Positions 34,700 through 44,682 are shown, counted from the stretch's first letter. The stretch is 64,000 nucleotides of DNA from Micromonospora rhizosphaerae (GCF_900091465.1 NZ_FMHV01000002.1:5642001-5706000); one strand, 5' to 3'. Notes: a model not told the origin generated them from the sequence alone. Program-made: numbers and translations.

Positions 34700-35010
34700 G
34701 TCCGCGATCGTTCGCCCTTGCTGGCCGGTTTGGCTGCTCGGGTGGCTGCCCTTCGGAAAAGCGCAGGACTGTCCTCTTGCGCGTCCACCTCTCGGTCAGG
34801 CCCATTGAGGCGGCTCGTGGACCGAGGGCCGAAGGGAGACCGTGTCGAACGAGTTGTGGTCGACCCCGGCGGCGTAGAAGTCGGGCCGGGTCCGCGACGG
34901 GCCGGCAATGAAGGTAGGGCGTTTAGCGTCTCGGAAACCTCCTCGACAAGCGACACTGCACAGCCTGGCAAAAGTGCCCGCCCTATTGGTCGGTACGGCC
35001 GGCACACCAG
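34700..35010. other. No supported gene
   Basis: Short open frames exist on both strands. One minus-strand stretch (TFIAGPSRTRPDFYAAGVDH) has protein-like composition but no start signal and no recognised family. Confidence 0.4.
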
Positions 35011-35014
35011 ATCC

Positions 35015-35383
35015 TCAACGTCCTCCGTGCAGGGCAGGTTGCACTCCCCGACCTCGCGGCATCTTCGGCCCCTGCCTCAGCAGACCGGCCTGAAGCACGA
35101 GCCGGACGACCTCCTGCTGCGAAGCGGAGAGATCGGCGAAGCTGACGCCGTCGGGCGGCAGCCCCTCGGGGAAGGCCAGGCCGAGCAGCAGCCGCAACGC
35201 GAGAAGGTCGCATCGACCCGGGCTCGGAACGCGCATCCGTTCGAGCAGGTATTCCGCCAACCACGGGACGGAGTCGACGGTGACACCGCCGAGGCCCGAG
35301 GCCGCCACGTCGGCTATCGAACCGCCGTAGAAAGGCCACTCCAGGACCGGCGGCTCGACCAGGCAGTCGGCCAACTCCGCCAA
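35015..35383 (-). CDS. Hypothetical protein or fragment
   Basis: A 122-codon frame with coding-like composition (LVEPPVLEWPFYGGSIADVA, LALRLLLGLAFPEGLPPDG). The TTG start at 35383 is not supported by a ribosome binding site and the upstream frame closes nearby, so it could be a 5'-truncated gene. No family recognised. Confidence 0.35.
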   Translation of the reverse strand: MAELADCLVEPPVLEWPFYGGSIADVAASGLGGVTVDSVPWLAEYLLERMRVPSPGRCDLLALRLLLGLAFPEGLPPDGVSFADLSASQQEVVRLVLQAGLLRQGPKMPRGRGVQPALHGGR

Positions 35384-35495
35384 GAGCGCCAGGCCCCGTC
35401 ACGTGAAACTTTGGTGAGCGTCAGCACGGGACGGGCCGTGTTCGGGATGATCAGCGCAGGGAACCTTCGTCGCGCGAGCCGTCCGAGGTGCTGCC

Positions 35496-36704
35496 ATGTC
35501 CGGCACAGTGAGTCATCCACGATATCCCGTGCGCGCCTGGTACCGGCCGATGGTCGCCCGCCCCACCGACGAGCCGTACCGGAGGGTGACTCCGCTGGAA
35601 CTGCTCTTCGATCTGTGCTTCGTGGCCGCGGTGCGGCAGGCCGCCGATCGACTGCACCACAACCTGGGCGAGGCCGACATCGGTCACGGGATTGGCCTCT
35701 ACCCGGCGGTGTTCTTCGCGATCTGGTGGGCATGGATGAACTTCACCACGTTCGCCTCCGCGTACGACCCCGAGGACGACGTCTACCGCCTCACCACCCT
35801 GGTCCAGATCGCCGGGGCGCTGGTGATCGCCGGTGGCGTACCCCGCGCGTTCGACCGCGGCGACTTCTCCGTCATCACCTACGGGTACGTGATCATGCGG
35901 CTGGCGATGGTCGCGCAATGGTTGCGCGTCGCCCGCAGCGACCCGGAGCGGCGGGCCACCGCACTGCGCTACGCCGTGGGCGTCATCGTGCTGCAGGCGG
36001 CCTGGATCGCCCGGCTGGCACTGCCCGGAGGGTGGCACTGGCTGTTGCCCGGCTTCCTGGCGATCGTCCTCGGCGAGCTGCTCTTACCCTTCTGGGCGAG
36101 ACGCCCCGCTCCGATCATCTGGCACCCACGCCACATAACCGAGCGGTACGGCCTCTTCACCATCATCGTCCTCGGCGAGTCGGTACTCGCGGCCAGCCTC
36201 GCCGTCCAGACCGCCTTTGACCGGGGGACCAAGGCAAGCCCTCTTCTGTCGATCGCCGGTGCCGGCATCGTGATCGTCTTCGCGATGTGGTGGCTGTACT
36301 TCGATCGCCCAGTTCAGCACCTGGCGGCCTCGCCGCGCGTGGCGCTGCTGTGGGGATACGGTCAGTACCTGATCTTCGCATCGGCGGCTGCGCTCGGCGC
36401 GGGCCTCGCCGTCGACGTCGACTACCAAACCGGCACCGCCCACCTCGGGCGCGTCGCCGCAGGGTACGCGGTAGCCGCGCCGGTCGCCGTCTACCTGCTC
36501 GCAGTCTGGACGCTGCACATCCGCCCGTATGAGCAGCTGAAGATGACCGTGCCGTACTGGGCCACGGCGGCGCTGGTGCTGCTCACACCGCTCACGCCGG
36601 CGCCGTCCCGCCTGACCGCTCTGCTCCTCGCCACCCTCGTCGCCACCACCGTGGTCGCTACCCGGCGCAGGCAGGGCGCCGCCCGGACCGCGACGGATCA
36701 CTAG
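35496..36704 (+). CDS. Low temperature requirement protein A (LtrA) family membrane protein
   Basis: A 402-residue multi-pass membrane protein (about ten helices). The family signature is clear at the N-terminus: VTPLELLFDLCFVAAVRQAA, then VFFAIWWAWMNFTTFASAYD, RYGLFTIIVLGESVLA and MWWLYFDRP. LtrA was named from Listeria; the biochemical role is unknown. The gene looks intact amid decayed neighbours. Confidence 0.92.
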   Translation: MSGTVSHPRYPVRAWYRPMVARPTDEPYRRVTPLELLFDLCFVAAVRQAADRLHHNLGEADIGHGIGLYPAVFFAIWWAWMNFTTFASAYDPEDDVYRLTTLVQIAGALVIAGGVPRAFDRGDFSVITYGYVIMRLAMVAQWLRVARSDPERRATALRYAVGVIVLQAAWIARLALPGGWHWLLPGFLAIVLGELLLPFWARRPAPIIWHPRHITERYGLFTIIVLGESVLAASLAVQTAFDRGTKASPLLSIAGAGIVIVFAMWWLYFDRPVQHLAASPRVALLWGYGQYLIFASAAALGAGLAVDVDYQTGTAHLGRVAAGYAVAAPVAVYLLAVWTLHIRPYEQLKMTVPYWATAALVLLTPLTPAPSRLTALLLATLVATTVVATRRRQGAARTATDH

Positions 36705-36730
36705 CCTCGTGCTGCCGCCAACGCTCGACG

Positions 36731-37008
36731 TCAGCAGCGCTCTCCGGCTATTGCTTTAGCGACAGCGACTGTTCGGTGCACGTCCTTGCTGGTGATCTGG
36801 TTGAGTCTGGTCGAGTTGGGATCCATGTTCTCGGCAACACCCCGGACCGTGATGTCCCCGCCCGTGACGATACCGACCGCATTGTCGTCGTCGGTCACCA
36901 CCACACGCCGATCGCGCTGTCGCACATCTCCTGCGCCGCGGCGGTGAGCGTGTCGTCGCCGTCCATCGTCACCAACCGGGTCGTGATGAACTCTCCGACC
37001 GTTGTCAT
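36731..37008 (-). pseudogene. CBS-domain protein, frameshifted and shortened
   Basis: The start is good (GGGGAGC before the ATG at 37008) and reads MTTVGEFITTRLVTMDGDD, TAAAQEMCDSAIG. After a frame change it continues VVVTDDDNAVGIVTGGDITV, a CBS motif. Only about one CBS repeat remains; a normal protein has two. The tail is unrelated. Confidence 0.85.
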
Positions 37009-37075
37009 GGTGCTCCCCTCTCGGTGTCGGCACCGCGGTCTACCTGCCACCCCGGGCGGGGTAACGTGGCCGGAC

Positions 37076-37735
37076 TCAGCGGTGGCACAGCCTGCGCCGC
37101 AGGTCGTAGAAGCCGTTGCTGGACAGGCCGTAGAAGAGCGGAAGCAGGAGCAGGACGACCAGCGCCGCCGGCACGCTGACCAGCCAGCCGACCACGCCGG
37201 CCGCGGCGTACGCCATGATCCCGAGCAGCGCCCGGAGCCGCTCGACGGCGAAGAACCGGGGCGTGACGTGCCGTTGCAGCAGCTCCCCGTGCCGGCTGAG
37301 GTAGTGGTAGAGCCAGGCCGCCGAGAGGACCACCCCGACCAGCCCGTACAACGCCACCGCGACGCCCTCGTCGAACCGGTCGCCCGCCTCCACCGCCTGG
37401 GAGACCACCGCGGTGACGAACGGCAGCAGGGCCACGCTGAACAACACGCCCAGGTTCGCCCAGTGCAGCCCGCGGTCGGTGCAGCGGATCCGGTGAAAGG
37501 TGTCCTTGTGGTTCAGCCAGTTCACCGCGACGTAGAGGTACGACGTGGCGTAGGCCAGGTAGACCGGCCAGCGGGTGAGCAGCCCACCCGGTGGTACCTC
37601 CGGGGTGCGCAGGTCAAGCACGAGCAGCGTGATGATGATGGCGAAGACGGCGTCGCTGAACCCGATCGCCCGGCCAGTGTCCGGCGCGGTGAGGCCGGCG
37701 CCGACCGCGAGCGCCAGGGCGGCGACCCCGGGTCA
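37076..37735 (-). pseudogene. TMEM175/DUF1211-family protein lacking its 5' end
   Basis: A continuous frame covers most of a TMEM175-type channel: TGRAIGFSDAVFAIIITLLV (the FSD motif of helix 1), TSYLYVAVNWLNHKDTFHRI, LHWANLGVLFSVALLPF and RFFAVERLRALLGIMAY. No start codon fits at the upstream end. The frame meets a DJ-1 gene fragment head-to-head near 37735-37743, so the first residues were removed by a rearrangement. The internal GTG at 37621 would leave out the FSD motif. Confidence 0.8.
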
Positions 37736-37742
37736 GGTAGGC

Positions 37743-38107
37743 GTACTCTCCGAGCGGGTGCGCAGCCGGGCACCGGCAGCCTGCTGCTGGCCGCGGCGGG
37801 GCTGCTCGACGGCCGGCGGGCCAACTCGCACTGGCTGGCCCTGGACCAACTGCCCGCGTACGGTGCGCTGCCCACCGCGGACCGGGTGGTGGTGGACGGC
37901 AAGTACGTCACCGCCGCCGGGGTCTCCGCCGGCATCGACATGGCGCTCACCCTGGCGGGGCGGATCGTCGGGGACGCCACCGCTCAGGCGATCCAACTCG
38001 GCATCGAGTACGACCCGCAGCCGCCCTACCGGGCCGGCTCGCCCGGCACCGCACCGGCGCCGATCGTCGCGGCCCTGCGCGCGAACCCCGACGCCGTGCT
38101 GCGCTAA
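37743..38107 (+). pseudogene. DJ-1/PfpI-family protein, C-terminal part
   Basis: Reads TGSLLLAAAGLLDGRRANSH, RVVVDGKYVTAAGVSAGIDM and a C-terminal LGIEYDPQPPYRAGSP. These are typical of the C-terminal half of DJ-1/PfpI-type amidotransferase-like proteins. The N-terminal half with the nucleophile Cys elbow is missing; the break lies at the junction with the TMEM175 remnant. Confidence 0.85.
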
Positions 38108-38125
38108 CAACCCGATGCCCCACCG

Positions 38126-38165
38126 GCGTGGGCGAGAGGGAGGGACAGCTCCGTCTCGCCCACGC
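38126..38165. terminator. Hairpin between convergent remnants
   Basis: A perfect 12-bp inverted repeat (38126-38137 and 38154-38165) lies between the ends of the DJ-1 and DAG-kinase remnants. Confidence 0.65.
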
Positions 38166-38193
38166 TCCTGTCCTGCTCCCCTGCGAGCGGCGG

Positions 38194-39126
38194 TCAGGGG
38201 CGCGGGTCCGGGCAGCCGAGGGTCAGGGCGCCGGGCACCACCCGCACCTTGAGCTTGGTGACCTCCTTGCGGGCGGCGCCGTCCAGCTCGTACGTCCTGG
38301 GGCGTGGCGAAGCGGACCTTGACCTTTCGTCCGCGCGTGATCCGCGCGAACGGCGACACCTCCGACCGGCCGGCCGCCATCCGGCCGAGCGTACGCGCCC
38401 AGTCCAGCGCACCGTTGGCGGTGGCCACGCCGACCTCCAGGCAGCCGTCGTCTGGGCAGGCGTCGTCGAAGGCGGGGATGCCGCCGGTGATGGTGCCGAC
38501 GTTGCCGAAGAGCAGGCAGCTCGCCTCGCCGTCGAACCACGTCGCGCCGTCGACGGTCACCCGGGCGTGGACCCAGCTCGCCGCGGACGTGCCGCAGCCC
38601 GGTCCGCATGTAGGCGAGCCGGCCGAGCTTGCCCTTGAGCGTCAGGTCGGCCTCCCGGGTCAGGTCGCCGTCGAAGCGGCGCCGGCCATCACGGCGAAGT
38701 GTTCACCGTTGAGCTTGCCGAAGTCGAGGGTGCGGCGCAGCCCGTGCAGGCCGATCCGGACCGCCTCGGGCAGGTCCTCGGGGATGCCGAGGTTCGCGGC
38801 GAAGAGGTTGGCGGTGCCGGCCGGCAGGATCGCCATCGGGTGCCCGTGCCGCCGAGGGCGTCGGCGCAGCGTTGCACCATGCCGTCGCCGCCCCAGACGA
38901 AGATCAGCTCGGCCCCCTTCTTCAGCGCCTTGCGGACCTTCTTCGGGGCTTTGCGGCTCTTCGGCAGCTCGTACCAGATGGGGTCCTCGACGCCCGCGCC
39001 GGCCAGCTCCGCCCACAGCTCGTCGAGGCCGCCGCCGAGGGTCTTCCGGCGGTGGGCGACGACGGCGACCGTGCCCACCCGGGCGGCGGCCACCCGCTCG
39101 GCGCCCACCGCAGTGCTCGTGCTCAT
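38194..39126 (-). pseudogene. Diacylglycerol kinase family protein with several frameshifts
   Basis: Segments in three frames line up with a complete lipid kinase: VGTVAVVAHRRKTLGGGLDE, the ATP-site loop FVWGGDGMVQRCADALGGTG, then MAILPAGTANLFAANLGIP, LDFGKLNGEHFAVMAG, the substrate-side CLLFGNVGTITGGIPAF, and VTKLKVRVVPGALTLGCP at the end. At least four indels separate them. The ATG at 39126 is plausible. All main motifs survive, so decay is recent or the sequence here is poor. Confidence 0.85.
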
Positions 39127-39315
39127 GGCCGCCGGTGTCACCCAGCCGATCAGATCCGTACGCGTCGGCTGCCTCTCACCGCGGTGCCGGCGGCTATGAG
39201 TGCCACCCGGAAGGGGTGTTCTTGGCAGGAAATACTCCGTGTCCTCCCGGTGTGCATAGGGTCAGGCGGTAACCGGTCCTCTGTACGTCATGACGTGGGC
39301 GAGGAGCGCAGCGGG

Positions 39316-39348
39316 ATGACGGTCGAGACCACGGCGGTCGCCGCCTGA
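39316..39348 (+). other. Ten-residue open frame overlapping the mscS-type start
   Basis: ATG at 39316 opens a short frame (MTVETTAVAA) whose TGA overlaps the ATG of the channel gene as TGATG. GAGGAG lies 10-15 bases before it, while the channel gene has no site of its own. It may be a leader that couples translation. Confidence 0.4.
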
Positions 39349-40358
39349 TGCGCGCGGCGTTGATCATGCTGGCCACGCTGGCGGTGGCCGTGCTGCTGGA
39401 CATCGGCACGCGCAGGCTCGTCCGTCGCGTCGACCACGGTCGCTACCGGTGGGTCCTGGGACCACTGCGGAAGGCCTGCCGCCGTCCGACGGCCGCCGTG
39501 CTGCTCTTCACCGGGCTGTACCTCGCACTGCCGCCGAGGCCGACCGGATGGCTCGGCGACGTCCGACACGTCATCGGGCTGTTGCTCATCGGCAGCGTCG
39601 CCTGGCTGGTGATCAAGGCGTTGTACGTCGCCGAGGGCGTTACCTTCAGCCGGCTGCCGCCGGAGGTGGTCGCGGACCGCCGGATCCGGCGGGCCCGAAC
39701 CCAGATCCGCCCCGTCCGACGCTTCACCGCGGTAGTGGTCACGATCGTGGCCATCGGCCTGATCGTGACCACCTTCCCGCCCATCCGGGCGTTCGGGATC
39801 TCCGTCCTGGGCTCGGCCGGCGTCGTCGGCGCGCTCATCGGCCTGTCCGCCCGGACCGCGCTGGGCAACGCGTTCGCCGGTATTCAGGTCGCCTTCTCGG
39901 ACGGTCTGCACGTCGGCGACGTGGTGGTCATCGAGGGCGAGTGGGGCCGGGTCGAAGAGGTCAAGCTGACCAACGTGGTCGTCCGGCTGTGGGACGACCG
40001 GATGCTCATCCTGCCGACGATGTACTTCACCGAGCGCCCGTTCCAGAACTGGTCCCGGCACGAGGCGCGGGTGGTCGGCAAGGTCCAGATCCACGTGGAC
40101 CACACCGCCGACCTCGAGGACCTGCGCACGGAGACCCGACGGCTCGTCGAGTCCTCACCGCTGTGGGACCGGAGCCAGTGGGTACTGCAGATGGTCGACG
40201 CCACCGCATCGAGCGTCGTGATCGAGGTGCAGGCCGCAGCCGCCGACGGGCCCAGCGCCTGGGACCTCCGCTGCGACCTCCGCGAGGGCCTGATCCGCTA
40301 CATCCGCGACAACCACCCGCAGTGGCTCCCCCGCACCCGCAGCGAGTACAAACCCTGA
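39348..40358 (+). CDS. MscS-family mechanosensitive channel
   Basis: A 336-residue protein. Helices occupy about residues 4-20, 45-62, 70-92, 125-145 and the pore helix. The MscS core is clear: SAGVVGALIGLSARTALGNA (Gly/Ala-rich pore helix TM3), AGIQVAFSDGLHVGDVVVIE, GRVEEVKLTNVVVRLWDDR and NWSRHEARVVGKV (beta domain). It opens on osmotic downshock. Translation may be coupled to a short upstream frame. A fragment of a paralogue lies at 32500-32620. Confidence 0.9.
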   Translation: MRAALIMLATLAVAVLLDIGTRRLVRRVDHGRYRWVLGPLRKACRRPTAAVLLFTGLYLALPPRPTGWLGDVRHVIGLLLIGSVAWLVIKALYVAEGVTFSRLPPEVVADRRIRRARTQIRPVRRFTAVVVTIVAIGLIVTTFPPIRAFGISVLGSAGVVGALIGLSARTALGNAFAGIQVAFSDGLHVGDVVVIEGEWGRVEEVKLTNVVVRLWDDRMLILPTMYFTERPFQNWSRHEARVVGKVQIHVDHTADLEDLRTETRRLVESSPLWDRSQWVLQMVDATASSVVIEVQAAAADGPSAWDLRCDLREGLIRYIRDNHPQWLPRTRSEYKP

Positions 40359-40422
40359 CCTCCTCGCAAACCCACAAAAGCCGCCTTGACGGGCGAAAGG
40401 TGCGTAGCGTTCAGGTGGGCCT

Positions 40423-41688
40423 GTGCCGAGGACCCACCCCATCGATAAGGCGATCGACCTGCTCGACCAGGCGGGGGCGCGGGTCCGGCTGCGTTCCCGC
40501 ACCCCGGCTCCGGACAAGAAGGAGATCGAGAAGCGGCTGTCCCAGTTGCGCCGGGAGAAGGACAGCGCGGTGGCGAACGAGGACTACCAGCGCGCGGGTG
40601 CGCTGAAAGCCGAGATCAGTGCGGCCGAGCGGGACCTGGCGGCGGCGCAGGAGGGCACGCCCCCGGTGCCCGAGGTGCACATGAGCGACATCGCCGAGGT
40701 GGTCAGCCGCCGTACCGGTGTTCCCGTCACCCAACTCACGGAGGTGGAGAAGCAGAGGCTGAGGCGCATCGAGGAGCAACTGCACGAGCGCGTGGTCGGC
40801 CAGCATGAGGCCGTACGGGCCGTGGCAGCCGCCGTCCGCCGATCGCGTTCCGGGCTGAGTGACCCCCAGCGACCCGACGGGTCGTTCCTCTTCCTCGGAC
40901 CCACCGGCGTCGGCAAGACCGAACTGGCCCGGGCCCTCGCCGCGGCGCTCTTCGGCGACGAGTCCAGCATGATCCGCTTCGACATGAGCGAGTTCCAGGA
41001 GCGGCACACGGTCAGCCGGCTGGTCGGGGCGCCCCCGGGCTACGTCGGGTACGAGGAGGCCGGCCAGTTCACCGAGGCGGTCCGGCGCCGGCCGTACTCG
41101 GTGCTGCTCTTCGACGAGGTGGAGAAGGCGCACGCGGATGTGTTCAACACGCTGCTGCAGGTGCTCGACGACGGTTGCCTCACCGACTCGCAGGGTCGCA
41201 CGGTCGACTTCAGCAACACCATCCTGATCATGACGAGCAACATCGGCGCGGACCGCATTCTGGCCGCCCAGACGGCAGGGCGTCCGGTCAGCGACCTGCG
41301 CGAGGAACTGATGGGGCTGCTGGGGCAGCGGTTCCGGCCGGAGTTCCTCAACCGGATCGACGAGATCATAATCTTCACCGGCCTGGACCGGGAGCAACTC
41401 CTCGAGATCACCGGCCTGCTGTTGGACCGCACCCGCCGCCGGCTGCACGCACAGGACATCAACCTTGAGGTCAGCCCGGACGCCGTGCAGTGGCTGGCCA
41501 ACCGGGGCTACCAGCCCGAGTACGGCGCGCGGCCACTGCGGCGCAGCATCCAGCGCGAGCTGGAAGACCGGCTGTCCACCCTGCTGCTCGAGGACGGGGC
41601 GAATCCGGGCGACACCATCGAGGTCAACGTCGTCGGCGGCGAACTCGACCTCTCGGTCCGGCCCGCCGCCGTGCCGGCCGGCACGTGA
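40423..41688 (+). pseudogene. ClpC-type AAA+ ATPase, C-terminal half only
   Basis: 421 codons starting near the end of the first AAA domain (PIDKAIDLLDQAGARVRLR), then a UVR-like linker (KKEIEKRLSQLRREKDSAV) and the complete second AAA domain. Walker A is GPTGVGKTELARALA, Walker B LLFDEVEKAHADVF, sensor 1 IMTSNIG, sensor 2 GARPLRRS. A full ClpC is about 850 residues, so the N-domain and first ATPase are missing. A GTG at 40423 could start translation, but the upstream sequence is unrelated. It may still be expressed as a D2-only protein. Confidence 0.75.
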
Positions 41689-41793
41689 CGCCCGCCCCTG
41701 CCGGGGCTGACGACACGCAGGAGATCTGCGGGGGCGGCGTCCAGAAGACGCACTTCTCGTGCCTCCTAACCGATCACCGTCACGGTGCCGGCC

Positions 41794-41970
41794 TCACAGC
41801 GTGCGGGCCAGCCGGTCGGCAAGGATGCGGGTGAACCGGGACGGGTCGGCCAGCTCCCCACCCTCGGCGAGCAGCGCCATCCCCTACAGCAGCTCCGCGG
41901 TCTCCTTCAGCGGCTCCTCGGTGCCGCCCTGCTCGCGGGCCTTGCGCAGCCCGGACACGAGCGGGCGCCG
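41794..41970 (-). pseudogene. htpG: HtpG (Hsp90) C-terminal fragment
   Basis: Reads LRKAREQGGTEEPLKETAEL, then a TAG stop where Tyr is expected, then GMALLAEGGELADPSRFTRI and ADRLARTL. This is the extreme C-terminus of bacterial Hsp90. It is cut at 41971 by the IS110 copy; the rest of the gene is not found on the far side of that element or its inverted partner. Confidence 0.8.
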
Positions 41971-41986
41971 ATGCCCCTATGTTCTG

Positions 41987-43084
41987 TCAAGCGGTTCGTG
42001 GGGTCGGATCTATGGGATCGAGCTGGCGGAGCAGGTGGTAGATCTCGCGGGCGATGTACCGCTTGAGACATCGCATGGCTTCGCGGCGGGTGAGGCCTTG
42101 GCTGCTGCGTCGGTCGAGGTAGTCCTGGGTGCGTTGGTCACCCCGTGATCGGGTCAGGGCGATGCGGTAGAGGGCGGCGTTGGCGCGGCGGTCGCCGCCG
42201 CGGTTGAGTCGGCGCCGGCGGGTCTTGCCCGAGGACGCCTCGATCGGGTTGACGCCGCATAGCGCGGCGAAGGACGCCTGGCTGTGCATCCGGTCGGGGT
42301 TGTCCCCTGCGGTGATCAGCAGCGCGGAGGCGCTGTCGGGGCCGATCCCGTGACGGTGCAGCAGCTGTGGCGCGTTCGAGTTCAGCACGGCGGTGATCTG
42401 GCGCTGGAGTTCGCGTTCCTCGGCGGTGAGTGTCTGGATGCGCTGGGCCAGGCGGCGCAGGGTGTAGACGGTGGCGGTGGCCACGTCGGTCGGGGCGGTG
42501 TCGGGCAGGGCGGCGCAGTGGCGGATCAACGCTGTGTTGGACAGGCCGGTCAAAGTGTCGCGTAGCGTTGTGGCGGCGGTGACGATGACGGCCTTGAGCT
42601 GGTTGACCGCCTGGGTGCGGGATTTCACCGCGGAGGCTCTGGCCAGGCGGAACATGCGCAGCATCTCCACCGGCCCGTCGGCGGTCTTTGCGGTGGCGGC
42701 GGCCCGGCCGGACAGCACCGCCAGGGCGGCGGCCATCGCGTCGACGGTGTCGGTTTTGCCGTGGCGGCGGCGCGCCGCGCGGTCGGGGCGGTTGACCTCG
42801 ATCACGGTCAGACGCTGGTCACGCAGGTAGCGGGCCAGGCCCGCGCCGAAGGAGCCGGTTCCCTCGACACCGGCGCGGCGGAGGTCGCCGAAACCACGTG
42901 CCCAGGCCAGCAGGTCGCGGTAGCCGGCGGCGGTGGTCGGGAAGCTGGCAGAGGCGACCTGGACGCCGAGCGGGGTGGTCACTGCGGCGACGTGGGCGTC
43001 CTTGTGGGTGTCGACGCCGAGGATGACCTCCTCGCCGGTCGGGTCGGGCTGACCGTCCGGGGCGGTGTTTGGCATGCTGGACAT
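41987..43084 (-). CDS. IS110-family transposase (DEDD type)
   Basis: A 365-residue protein when started at MSSMPN (43084); the frame is open to 43177. The N-terminal RuvC-like DEDD domain shows ILGVDTHKDAHVAAV (D), VEGTGSFGAGLA (E) and RRRHGKTDTVDAMAAALAV (D, D). The C-terminal domain has HGIGPDSASALLITAGD and ASFAALCGVNPIEASSGKT, with the conserved Ser expected for strand exchange. It is identical in sequence to the copy at 47564-48661. Confidence 0.92.
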   Translation of the reverse strand: MSSMPNTAPDGQPDPTGEEVILGVDTHKDAHVAAVTTPLGVQVASASFPTTAAGYRDLLAWARGFGDLRRAGVEGTGSFGAGLARYLRDQRLTVIEVNRPDRAARRRHGKTDTVDAMAAALAVLSGRAAATAKTADGPVEMLRMFRLARASAVKSRTQAVNQLKAVIVTAATTLRDTLTGLSNTALIRHCAALPDTAPTDVATATVYTLRRLAQRIQTLTAEERELQRQITAVLNSNAPQLLHRHGIGPDSASALLITAGDNPDRMHSQASFAALCGVNPIEASSGKTRRRRLNRGGDRRANAALYRIALTRSRGDQRTQDYLDRRSSQGLTRREAMRCLKRYIAREIYHLLRQLDPIDPTPRTA

Positions 43085-43354
43085 GGACCGTTTGTCTCCT
43101 GATGGCTTGGGACGGCGGATGGCCATCGCCGGGCCGGCAGGGCGGTCAGAACTGTGATGGTGCCCTTGTTGCAGCAAGGCCCCTATCGGGACACGCTCTA
43201 CCGGTCCGGTGACAGCAGGCCCTCCCGCGAGCCACAGTCGACAGATCAGCGCGAAGGCATCGACTGAGCCGGTTGCGTTACGGGTCAGACCGTGGCCCGC
43301 GGGAGCACGGCTCCTACGATCTCAGAACCGCACCCTCACACTCACAGTTGCGTT
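43085..43354 (-). ncRNA. Candidate bridge RNA region of IS110 copy 1
   Basis: About 270 bases of conserved non-coding sequence lie upstream of the transposase inside the element. IS110 elements are known to encode a structured bridge RNA in such an end. Identity with 47294-47563 supports its being part of the element. No structure was computed. Confidence 0.35.
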
Positions 43355-43385
43355 GCGGGATCAGGAGACATGCCGAGTCCGTTTC

Positions 43386-43598
43386 GGGTCCGCAGTCAGA
43401 TCGCGTGGGCCAGCTCGGCCTGGGTCGAATGTCACTTCGGCTACGGCGTCGCCCGCGCCTACGCCGGCCACACCAACTCCCGCCACCACCACCTACATCA
43501 AGGCCGACCTGCCGTCAGTCGCCGCCGCGCTGGTCGCCATGACCGGTCAGCCACACCCGCTCGCCCCCGCCGCCGCGGACTTGGCTGACAGGCCATGA
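43386..43598 (+). pseudogene. Tyrosine recombinase C-terminal fragment
   Basis: Reads FGYGVARAYAGHTN and, after a frame change, TTTYIKADLPSVAAALVAMT. These match the end of phage/plasmid-type tyrosine recombinases around the catalytic HT motif and the Tyr (TYIKAD). The rest of the gene is missing. Confidence 0.65.
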
Positions 43599-43599
43599 T

Positions 43600-44682
43600 G
43601 GCCGCGGGAACCGCCAGCCGCAGAATCGTTCGCCCCCGAGCGGCTGTCGCCAGGGATGTTCGGTCACCGCAGATCGGACTCGTAAGGTTTCGGGAAGGCC
43701 AGTGGGCGGCACTGTGGCAGGGACCATGAACCCGATGTCGAGCCGGATCAGCGACCCGCGACGTGCAAGGTTCACGGACGGTGCAGCAGGGCTGTCTAGT
43801 CCTTCACCGATGATCAACCTGCCCGGTCGCCCGAGCACCTGAGCGGCTCGGCAACAGCAAGATCCGCGAGTCACCTCACGAGGCGCGGCGGTGCGCCGGG
43901 AGTCCGATGAGGCCGAACCGGTGGGCGAAGGAGGTGGCGGCCAAATGCGATTGGCTCGGCGAGCCGATTGACGGATGCCGGGAGCGGATCGGGAGCTTAG
44001 GGATGCCGTGAACCGAGGCAGCGCATTCGTTCCAGCGGCGGACCCGGCACCGCGTTAGTTCCCCGCCCACAGCGGCGCGGGCCTGCGTGACAAGAGACTC
44101 GCGCCAGCCGATCAGCTCCCGCCGGCGTCGCGGCCCGTGGCCGGGGAGCAGGTTGGGAGCAACCGGGTGCACTGAACGGCGTTGAACAGCGCCCAAAGGC
44201 ACCGAACGACGTTCAACTGCACCCACCACGACCTGCGGGTTTCCGTTTCCGCAGGCCATCCCTGAAGGAGCGGGGCCCGGTCAAGGGTGGTGCTGGTCTT
44301 GGTTTTGACCTTCTTCGGCGGGGTGTGGGCGCGCCGGGCTGAGGCGTCGGGGTCAAGGTTCGGGCTTTGCCCGACCGCGTAGCGGCCGTAGGGCCTTGAC
44401 GCCGGCGCCGCTTGGCGCAGGATGTGGGCGGCGGAGAAGCGTGAGTGGGCGGGCTCCCGGGTCTTGGCATGGTCGGGGGTGTTGCGCTCATCAGTGCCGG
44501 TGTCCCGGCGGTGGGCAGGCCCTTGGTGGGGCTGCCGGTCATCCCTTCGCCCGCTGCAGGGGCGGACATGATGGGGTGCGCGGTGCTCGGGTCGGCGGGG
44601 TCAATCAGAAGGGGCGACCACGCCTGGCGTTGTGGTGGGGGTCATGACCTGCACGACCCGCGCCGACCGGTCGAGGGGCGGT
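43600..44682. other. Non-coding stretch leading into an IS110 element
   Basis: No supported gene. Open frames here on either strand are Pro/Arg-rich and without motifs. The part from about 44210 to 44682 probably belongs to the non-coding end of the next IS110 element. Confidence 0.45.

Larger units (their letters stand above)
41971..43354 (-). mobile_element. IS110-family element, copy 1 of an inverted pair
   Basis: A 1384-base unit that recurs in inverted orientation at 47294-48677. The boundaries are defined by where the two copies stop matching. There are no terminal inverted repeats within the element, as expected for IS110. It inserted into the htpG fragment on its left side. Confidence 0.85.

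Noticed and set aside
36776..38107. A single 443-codon plus-strand gene
   Set aside because: Only its end (from 37743) is DJ-1-like; the rest is opposite CBS and TMEM175 remnants.
44213..44569. Pro/Arg-rich minus-strand protein of 118 residues
   Set aside because: Low-complexity composition, no start signal, and location in the non-coding end of an IS110 element.
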